Below, piece after piece: positions 58,126 through 64,000 of a stretch of 64,000 bases of DNA. The first letter of the stretch is position 1; each line of letters begins with the position of its first letter. A program made the translations under genes and the position numbers. Source of the DNA: Solirubrobacter deserti (GTDB lineage: Bacteria > Actinomycetota > Thermoleophilia > Solirubrobacterales > Solirubrobacteraceae); contig NZ_JAPCID010000008.1 in NCBI RefSeq assembly GCF_027587175.1, forward strand, positions 1 through 64,000. The letters are read 5' to 3'. The notes under the pieces are model-generated. The model saw only the letters and a list, made by a program, of their open reading frames with translations, was not told where the DNA came from and ran no database searches.

Positions 58126-58793
58126 GGGCACGCTCGCGGCCGCGTGACGGTGCCCCACGGGTGGGGCAGGGTGCCGGTGGTCAGGTACGCGTTGGGCGGC
58201 ACGTCGGCAGCCTGCGGTGCCGCGTAGACGAGGTGCGCGGTGCGTTCCGAGTCCAGCCAGGCGGGCGGGTGCCAACGCCGGTAGTCGGCGTAGGAGCCCT
58301 CGAACGTGACGACGACGTCGGCGAGCTCGAAGTAGGCGCGGGCCGGCACCACGCCCGGGTTCAGGACCAGGAAGTCCGCTCCCGCGGCCCGTGCGTCGGC
58401 GGCGAGCGCCCGGTACTGGTCGATGCGGGGTTCGTCGTCCCCCGCCTCGTCGAGGAAGATGCCGTCGATGCCGTACCACGCGCGGTAGCGCCGGACGTCG
58501 CGGGCCACCTCAGCGCGCGGGCGCGCGCCCCAGCGGGTCGCCACGTAGCCCAGGACGCGCGCGCCGTTCGCCTGGGCGGTGGCGATGGCGCGGCGGAAGG
58601 CCGGCTCGGCCTCGGTCCCCGGGCCGCTGGCGGGGTTGACGACGAGCAGCCGCGGAAGCGGCGCGCGTTCTGCGATCCGCAGGAACTCGTCGGCGGACAC
58701 GTAGGCGGGGACGAGCGGCTCCGGGCAGACCGGATCGGGCTGTGCGCCGCAGCCCGCGAGCACCACGGTGGCGAGCACGCCGGCGCGGCTCAT
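58122..58793 (-). CDS. Spherulin-4/GH135-like hydrolase lipoprotein
   Basis: 223 residues: a lipobox (TVVLAGCGAQ), then a TIM barrel with LLVVNPASGPGTEAEPAFRR, RVLGYVATRWGARPRAEVAR, GIDGIFLDEAGDDEPRIDQY (D115-E116, the expected catalytic region) and DFLVLNPGVVPARAYFELAD. This is the spherulin-4 family (PF12138), which includes fungal Sph3 (GH135), a galactosaminogalactan hydrolase. As an anchored hydrolase inside the synthesis operon it resembles the hydrolase half of PelA. It overlaps both neighbours by 4 bases. Confidence 0.85.
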   Translation of the reverse strand: MSRAGVLATVVLAGCGAQPDPVCPEPLVPAYVSADEFLRIAERAPLPRLLVVNPASGPGTEAEPAFRRAIATAQANGARVLGYVATRWGARPRAEVARDVRRYRAWYGIDGIFLDEAGDDEPRIDQYRALAADARAAGADFLVLNPGVVPARAYFELADVVVTFEGSYADYRRWHPPAWLDSERTAHLVYAAPQAADVPPNAYLTTGTLPHPWGTVTRPRACP

Positions 58794-60100
58794 GGGATCC
58801 ACAGGGCCGTGGCCAGCGTGCGAGCCGGCCGGGCGAGCAGGACCAGTGCCGCGGGCGCCATCAGCAGGACCGCCACCGCGCCGCCGGCGGCCAACGCGGC
58901 GCCGTCGAACGGCACCGGGACGGCGAGCTCGGCGGCGACGCCCGCCGCGATGGCCGGTGTCGCCCAGACCGGTCGCCCGAGCGACTCCAGCAGCGCGACG
59001 AGCACGCCGGCGAGCGCGACCACGCCGAAGCCGGCGAGCACGCCCGCCCCGGGACCCGGCGCCACCAGCACGACGGCGAGCGACCCGACCACGGTCGTCA
59101 GCGCGAGCCGCCCGATCGCCCCGGCGAGCGTCCCCACCGAGCGCCGCGCCGAAGGACCCGTCCCGTCGCACGCCGGCACGCCGGACAGCGCCTGCGGGAA
59201 CACGTCGGCGAGCCGCCAGAGCGCGTGCCCCGCCCACAGCCCGCCGACCGCCGACGGCAACAGGGCGAGCGCCGCCGCCGGCCCACCCGCCCACCCCACG
59301 GACGGGTCGCCGACGAGCAGCACCCCGATGCCGACCCCGGCGAGCCCCGCGCCGGCCATCCGGGTCCAGGGCCCGGGCACGACGGCCCGCCGTACGCGGC
59401 GCGCGCGCGGCTCGTCGGCGGCACGCCGCCCGCGCGGGGTGCCGATGGCGCACGCGGCGGCGGCCGTGGCGATCGTCGCGACTGCGGCCACCACGGCGAG
59501 CGCGGGCACGTCCGCGAGCATCACGGGCGTCGCGCCGACGACGACCGCGGCGTACCCCGCGACCCAGCCGCGGCGGAGCAGGATGCTGCCGCTCGTCCAG
59601 GTGACCGTGAGCAGGCCGGCCAGCGCTCCCGCCGAGCCGAGGACCGCGGCCGGGCCGGCCACGAGCGCGACGGCCCCGACGATCAGTGCGGCGCGCCGGT
59701 GGCGCAGACCGTCGAGGCCGGACGGCCGCCCGAGGTGCCGGGCCTGAAGCGCCGAGTGCAGGCCGAGCGCCAGCGGCAGGGCGAGCGTCAGAGCGCGGCC
59801 GACCACGCCGTCGCCGAGCGCCGCCGCGAGCGGCGCGGCCCAAAGGGCGATCGCCGACACGGTCGCGAGCAGGGCCGCTCCCTCGGCGGCCATCCGTGGT
59901 GGGCGGCGCGGCGTCGCCGGCCGCGTACCGCTCAGGGCCGGCGGCGCCGGCGTGCGGGGCATGCAGGCGCTCGCGGTCTCCAGCGCCTGTTGTGCGGGCA
60001 CGCCCGCCCACGCCTCGAGCACGACCGCGGCCTCGAGGGCATCCTGCGGCGGGCGCCCCAGCCGTGCCTCGACCAGCCCGGAGGCGCGCGCGGCCGTCAT
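58790..60100 (-). CDS. Polytopic membrane protein in the PelG position
   Basis: 436 residues. About 70 N-terminal soluble residues (ASGLVEARLGRPPQDALEAA) are followed by roughly 12 hydrophobic helices (GAALLATVSAIALWAAPLAA to VAVLLMAPAALVLLA). PelG, the partner of PelF, is a 12-helix flippase-like protein of about 450 residues, so length, topology and gene order fit, but sequence resemblance is not obvious by eye. ATG 60100 overlaps the PelF stop codon (ATGA). An unrelated exporter remains possible. Confidence 0.6.
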   Translation of the reverse strand: MTAARASGLVEARLGRPPQDALEAAVVLEAWAGVPAQQALETASACMPRTPAPPALSGTRPATPRRPPRMAAEGAALLATVSAIALWAAPLAAALGDGVVGRALTLALPLALGLHSALQARHLGRPSGLDGLRHRRAALIVGAVALVAGPAAVLGSAGALAGLLTVTWTSGSILLRRGWVAGYAAVVVGATPVMLADVPALAVVAAVATIATAAAACAIGTPRGRRAADEPRARRVRRAVVPGPWTRMAGAGLAGVGIGVLLVGDPSVGWAGGPAAALALLPSAVGGLWAGHALWRLADVFPQALSGVPACDGTGPSARRSVGTLAGAIGRLALTTVVGSLAVVLVAPGPGAGVLAGFGVVALAGVLVALLESLGRPVWATPAIAAGVAAELAVPVPFDGAALAAGGAVAVLLMAPAALVLLARPARTLATALWIP

Positions 60101-61599
60101 CACCGCACCGCGTGCAGCCGCGCCCGGTCGCGGGTGAGCGTGTGCAACAGCTCGCGGTAGCCCTCGACGCAGGCGCCTTCGTTGAAGATGCGTCCAAGCC
60201 GGGCGTGCCCACGCAGCCCGAGCCGCCACGCGAGCTCCGGATTGCGAAGGAGCATCACGACCGCGGTCGTGAGCGCGTGGTCGTCCCCGGGGGCGCACAC
60301 GACGCCGCAGCCCTTGACCACGTCGGGCACGCCGCCCACGGCGGTGGACACGACGGGGCGGCCCTGGCTCATCGCCTCGAGCACGGACATCGGAAGCCCT
60401 TCCGAGATGCTCGTCATAAGGACCACGTCGGCCCCTTGCACCACGCCCGTCGGGTCCGTGGTGCGTCCCATGAACGCGAACCGGTCACCGAGACCGAGCC
60501 GCTCGTGCAGCGCCAGGCACGAGCGGCCGTAGGCCTCCTCCCCGGCGGTCGTCGACCCGAAGTGGCGGAAGCGCGCCTCCGGCATGACCCGCACCGTCTC
60601 CGCCGCCACGCGCAGCAGCGTGTAGATGTCCTTGAGCGGATCGATCCGCCCGACCGACACGACGATGCGCTCGCCCGGCGGCGGCGACGGTGGCGGCGGC
60701 TGACGCAGCCCGTTGTAGAGGACGAGGATCTTCGCCGGGTCGATCCCGAGCCCCATCTCCCAGTAGGCGTTCGCGTCGGTGACCGGGCAGATGACGTCCG
60801 CGCCCGCGTACGCGCAGCGCGCGAGCCCGCGCGCCAAGCGCGTGGCGGAGAACCGCGCACCGGGCGAGCCGCCGCTGCGCACGGCCGCGAGGTACGCCTC
60901 CCGCAGGTAGACACCGTGCTCGGTCAACACGATCGGGGTCGCGTGCAGCGCCTTGTGGACCCGCGCCGGGATGGCCGACCAGCCTGCGGCGGTGACGTGG
61001 AGCACGTCCGCGGCGGGGGTCGGCGCGGACGCCGTGCGCGCGACCCAGTACAGCGTCTGGTAGAGCGCGGCGGCCTCCACGAGGTCCAGCCGGGGCGGCG
61101 TCCCCGCCTCCGGGATGCGCTCGGCCAGCACGTCCCGCAGCCCGGCCAGGAACGCGTTCCACCCCCGCCCGGACCGGAACACGCGCCGCACCCCGGCCGG
61201 GTGGTGCCGGCACCACACGCACTCGGCGACCACGGCCTCGGTGTCACCGTGCCACCCCAGCAGCCCTCGGACGAGCGCCCCCGGAAGGTCCCACCGGCAC
61301 GGCCCGCGGCCGCCGCCTCGCGGCCGGCGCTCCGACCACACCTCCAGCGGCCCGATCTCGTGGGCGTGCGGCGGCAGCTCGTACAGGGGCGGGCGCCCGT
61401 CCGCGGCGACGATCGGCAGCACCGCCCAGTCGAATTCGTCGAGCCCCCGGATCAGCAGGTCACACCACGAGCTCACGCCGCCGAGCGCGTACGGGTACGT
61501 GCCCTCCGTGAGCAGCAGGACCCGGGGGCGAGGGCCCGGCGCCGCCGCGCGCGGCGCCGGCGCCGGGGGTGCGGGCTCAAGCGCGGGTGCCGCCGCCAT
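60100..61599 (-). CDS. pelF: PelF-like GT4 glycosyltransferase
   Basis: 499 residues. The diagnostic PelF opening is LLLTEGTYPYALGGVSSWCD, followed by LPIVAADGRPPLYELPPHAH, HVTAAGWSAIPARVHKALHA and TEHGVYLREAYLA. The GT4 donor site is SISEGLPMSVLEAMSQGRPV (the EX7E pair) then GGVPDVVKGCGV. PelF is the cytosolic polymerase that uses UDP-GalNAc/GlcNAc to make Pel. A Pro/Ala-rich tail of about 25 residues precedes the domain. It overlaps the upstream coiled-coil gene by 23 bases. Confidence 0.9.
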   Translation of the reverse strand: MAAAPALEPAPPAPAPRAAAPGPRPRVLLLTEGTYPYALGGVSSWCDLLIRGLDEFDWAVLPIVAADGRPPLYELPPHAHEIGPLEVWSERRPRGGGRGPCRWDLPGALVRGLLGWHGDTEAVVAECVWCRHHPAGVRRVFRSGRGWNAFLAGLRDVLAERIPEAGTPPRLDLVEAAALYQTLYWVARTASAPTPAADVLHVTAAGWSAIPARVHKALHATPIVLTEHGVYLREAYLAAVRSGGSPGARFSATRLARGLARCAYAGADVICPVTDANAYWEMGLGIDPAKILVLYNGLRQPPPPSPPPGERIVVSVGRIDPLKDIYTLLRVAAETVRVMPEARFRHFGSTTAGEEAYGRSCLALHERLGLGDRFAFMGRTTDPTGVVQGADVVLMTSISEGLPMSVLEAMSQGRPVVSTAVGGVPDVVKGCGVVCAPGDDHALTTAVVMLLRNPELAWRLGLRGHARLGRIFNEGACVEGYRELLHTLTRDRARLHAVR

Positions 61600-61957
61600 G
61601 CAGGCTCACCGTGGTGTCCAACGCCTTCAGCCGAGCCTCGAACGACACCATCGCCCGCTCGATCTCCTGGCAGATCTCGAGCAGCGACTCGCGCACGACG
61701 AGCCCTTCGACCAGCACCCGCGTCATCTCATCGGCGAGGCTGGCGTCGTCCAGCGGCGTCTCGGGCAGCGTCCGGGCGCGTCCGAGCAGCGCGGCGATGT
61801 CCGGCGCCTGGTGCGGGGCCGCCTTCAGCCGCGCGTTCTCCTCGCGCAGCAGCGTCAGCTCGGCGCGCAGCGCCCCGAGCGACTCGCCCGCGGCCTCCAG
61901 GGCCTCGAAGTCCGCGCGCCGGCGTCCGAACCGCCGCGGCCGCTCGTCGACGCTCAT
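61577..61957 (-). CDS. Small coiled-coil protein of the polysaccharide operon
   Basis: 126 residues, basic at the start (VDERPRRFGRRRADFEALEA), then a heptad-type helix (LGALRAELTLLREENARLKA) and a second helical stretch (RESLLEICQEIERAMVSFEA). No membrane segment. It lies between the putative deacetylase and PelF genes, with overlap on both sides, so it may scaffold the cytosolic synthase or occupy the place of a missing Pel component. I recognise no family. Confidence 0.7.
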   Translation of the reverse strand: MSVDERPRRFGRRRADFEALEAAGESLGALRAELTLLREENARLKAAPHQAPDIAALLGRARTLPETPLDDASLADEMTRVLVEGLVVRESLLEICQEIERAMVSFEARLKALDTTVSLHGGGTRA

Positions 61958-64000
61958 CCGCTCACGACCCGGAAGGCGAGGCGGCGCGGGGCGGTCCGCT
62001 CACGGCCGGCGACGGCCGTGACGACGAGCCGGTGGCGCTGCGCCCGCAGCCGTCGCTCTCCGAAGCGCCCGCGGAAGCGGACGACGCTCGTTCCCGGCGA
62101 CCCCGCTCGCTCGATCCGCCCGACGCGTACCCAGCCGGTCCGCGTGCGCCGCTGGAAGGTGAGCCGGACCGTCGCGGCGCGGTTGAGCCGCCACGTGATC
62201 CGCGTGCCGTCGAGGCGCGACCCGAGCCGTGCGCGGCGGTGTGCGACCGCGAAGCGCCGCGGGCTCATGCTCAGGCGAGTCAGGCGCAGCCGCGCGGGTG
62301 CGGCGACCGGCCGGGACGTGCCGGAAGGGGGCGTCGAGCCGGAAGGCGGCGCAGAGCCGGGAGCGGGCGTCGAGCCGGAAGGCGGCGCCGGACGCGCGGG
62401 GGGTTCGTTGTCACGTCCGGCGCGTTCCTCCCGCGCCGCTGGCGCCCGCGGCGCGATCGTCCGGGTCGGCGCGGAGAGCGCCTGGCTGACGGACGACACC
62501 CAGTTGCCGGCGAGCACCGCCACGCGCACGGTGCGGCCCTCGTCGGCGTCTTCCAGCGTGTACGCGGCCTCGGTCGCGCCCGCCACGTTCACGCACGCGG
62601 TGACACACCGCTGCCACTGGTATGAGAGCTCCGGAGCTCCCGTCCACGCGCCCGCTTCGGCTTCCAGCCGCTCACCCACCCGCGGCTCGCCGCGCACGGC
62701 CGGGGCCCGTGTCGGCGCGGGTTCCGCGGGCGCGAAGCTGACCTGGGCGCCCGGGTCGACCGACACCCAGCGCGAGCGCTGGCCGCCGTAGCTCTCCCCG
62801 CCCTCGACGCCCGTCAGCGGCACGGTCACCGCGGACGAGCCGGTGTTGCGTACGTATACGCGCCCGTCCTGCAGCCACGCGCGGATGGCGCCCTCGTCGC
62901 GCGCCCACGCCTCCTGGCGCGCGAGCGTCGCCGCGATCTGCGTCGCCCCGAGCTGCACCAGGGGCGCCGCGGCGCGATCGAACGCCGCCTCGTAGCGGGC
63001 CACCAGCGCGTCGATGACCGGGTACAGGACGCCGCCCTGGTCGGGGTGGACGTCAGGCAGCGCCGGGTTGTGATCGGCGAGGTTGCTCTGGTGGAAGTAG
63101 TGCGGCCGCGCGTCGTTGCCGGTGACGTGCCGGAACATCACCTGCGTCTCGCTGCTCACGTACTCCGCCCAGGTGGCGGCCGCGGCGCGGCACGTCGTCA
63201 CGCCCGCCACCGGGACGCAGGCGCCGCCCGGCGGAGCCACGTAGATCCAGTTGTACTCGTCGAGCTGCTGACCCTGGCGCGAGGCGTTGTAGTAGACGTT
63301 GCTGGGATAGCGCGGGACGGCGCGCACGGCGCCCATGACGAAGGAAGCGCCGGCCGGGAGCAGCGGGCTCGTGATGACCGTCGGCGTCGTGGGATAGCCC
63401 TTCGACGCGTCGGACGCGATCGTCGACACGCCACCGGCCGTGACACCGGCGAGGAACGCGGGGTTCTGCCCGTAGGGCGCGAGCGCCGCGCCGTTGACCG
63501 CCGGCGGCGCCGCGGCCGTGCCCGCCGCGCCCGTGTCCGTGAGCGTGTGGGTGACCGGCACGACGCCGTCGTCGGTCGCCGCCGTCGCGCTGCGAGGCAT
63601 CGACGCCACGCGGGTCCAGTCGGTGGTGCCCGTCACGCGCCGGTAGAGGTCGAACCCGATCGCGTGGCAGACGGCGTCGAAGTGCACGGTCACCGACGAC
63701 GCCGCGGGCACCGTCAGCTCCTCCTCGTACGGAACCGTCTCACCGGCCGGTGAGCGCGCGGTCAACGCGTAGTCGTAGGTGCCGGCGGCGAGCGTGCCGG
63801 TGCCGACGGTCGTCTCGTCGATGGACGGCGGGTCGATCGTCCCGGGGTTGCCCGGGCGCGCGTTGGCGAGTCCGGAGTGCTCGCCCGTCACCAGCTCGGT
63901 GGGGTCGAGGGGGAGCCCGTTCGCCCGCGCGAAGGCCACGTTGTCGCGGATCTGGTCACGGATGAACGAGCTCGTCGAGCAGTCCAGGTTCGCGTGCGTG
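61954..64000 (-). CDS. Putative exopolysaccharide deacetylase with Ig-like and beta C-terminal domains, 5' end cut by window edge
   Basis: About 681 residues are visible; the frame continues past the right edge. The first part (ANLDCSTSSFIRDQIRDNVA, LPLDPTELVTGEHSGLANAR) resembles the late motifs of large extracellular polysaccharide deacetylases, possibly CE18/Agd3-like. It is followed by a fibronectin-like insert, a region with HYFHQSNLADHNPALPDVHP, an Ig-like repeat (LSYQWQRCVTACVNVAGATE), a Gly/Pro/Ser repeat linker and a C-terminal beta domain. Genes of this operon make deacetylation likely, but the catalytic centre is mostly outside the window. Confidence 0.6.
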   Translation of the reverse strand, partial: THANLDCSTSSFIRDQIRDNVAFARANGLPLDPTELVTGEHSGLANARPGNPGTIDPPSIDETTVGTGTLAAGTYDYALTARSPAGETVPYEEELTVPAASSVTVHFDAVCHAIGFDLYRRVTGTTDWTRVASMPRSATAATDDGVVPVTHTLTDTGAAGTAAAPPAVNGAALAPYGQNPAFLAGVTAGGVSTIASDASKGYPTTPTVITSPLLPAGASFVMGAVRAVPRYPSNVYYNASRQGQQLDEYNWIYVAPPGGACVPVAGVTTCRAAAATWAEYVSSETQVMFRHVTGNDARPHYFHQSNLADHNPALPDVHPDQGGVLYPVIDALVARYEAAFDRAAAPLVQLGATQIAATLARQEAWARDEGAIRAWLQDGRVYVRNTGSSAVTVPLTGVEGGESYGGQRSRWVSVDPGAQVSFAPAEPAPTRAPAVRGEPRVGERLEAEAGAWTGAPELSYQWQRCVTACVNVAGATEAAYTLEDADEGRTVRVAVLAGNWVSSVSQALSAPTRTIAPRAPAAREERAGRDNEPPARPAPPSGSTPAPGSAPPSGSTPPSGTSRPVAAPARLRLTRLSMSPRRFAVAHRRARLGSRLDGTRITWRLNRAATVRLTFQRRTRTGWVRVGRIERAGSPGTSVVRFRGRFGERRLRAQRHRLVVTAVAGRERTAPRRLAFRVVSG

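Noticed and set aside
57298-62886. Further GTATACGC-like motifs near 58021 and 62851
   Set aside because: Both lie inside coding sequence and lack the GGTCAGCAA half at the right distance, so they were not added to the bipartite motif.

Overview
The window is very GC-rich bacterial chromosome with dense, often overlapping genes, and it reads as actinobacterial, most likely Thermoleophilia/Solirubrobacterales. The indications are a BTAD/AfsR-type giant regulator, PucR and HxlR regulators, two HtaA-domain surface proteins, ethylmalonyl-CoA pathway genes, Pro-Thr-rich lipoprotein linkers, secreted propeller proteins, and many genes that appear to be leaderless (TANNNT about 6-8 nt before the start codon). 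The taxonomic assignment is inference from gene content and style. I see no tRNA, rRNA, CRISPR array, phage or intact insertion sequence, and no gene-free stretch longer than about 300 bases.

Layout. 1-7.9 kb: end of a LytR_C protein, a phytanoyl-CoA dioxygenase-like gene, an OmpR/HAMP two-component pair with a shared candidate operator, rpiA, small genes, and a methyltransferase/vanadium-haloperoxidase-like operon. 8-22.6 kb: a 1144-residue SARP/AAA/TPR regulator, a leaderless microprotein, an XRE-cupin/aminotransferase operon, a PfkB kinase, a split YeeE/YedE transporter, a GFA enzyme, an alpha/beta hydrolase, a PucR regulator, an HpaI-type aldolase and a calcium-binding repeat protein. 22.6-27.6 kb: two drug-type ABC exporters; the second forms one four-gene operon with a histidine kinase and a NarL regulator. 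27.7-33.9 kb: meaB, ethylmalonyl-CoA mutase and crotonyl-CoA carboxylase/reductase, with a response regulator and an MBL hydrolase between them. 33.9-48.6 kb: CorA, a DnaQ-UvrC fusion, two ECF sigma factors, YgfZ, a PhoD-like phosphatase, the HtaA pair, a soluble chemoreceptor and a SUFU-domain protein. 48.8-51.3 kb: a degenerate serine recombinase and a two-gene nucleic-acid repair cassette (RNA ligase plus HD-Pnk).

51.3-64 kb holds the most interesting region: two convergent operons that look like a divergent Pel/galactosaminogalactan-type exopolysaccharide locus. The minus-strand operon runs from a putative deacetylase cut by the right edge through a coiled-coil protein, a PelF-like glycosyltransferase, a roughly 12-TM protein in the PelG position, a spherulin-4/GH135-like hydrolase, a membrane-anchored propeller, a secreted protein and a GalE-like epimerase. 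The plus-strand operon encodes a secreted trypsin-fold protein, another membrane-anchored propeller and a GH114-like endo-galactosaminidase. Together they could provide precursor epimerisation, polymerisation, export, deacetylation and cleavage of an amino-sugar polymer. No PelD/PelE counterpart is visible within the window.
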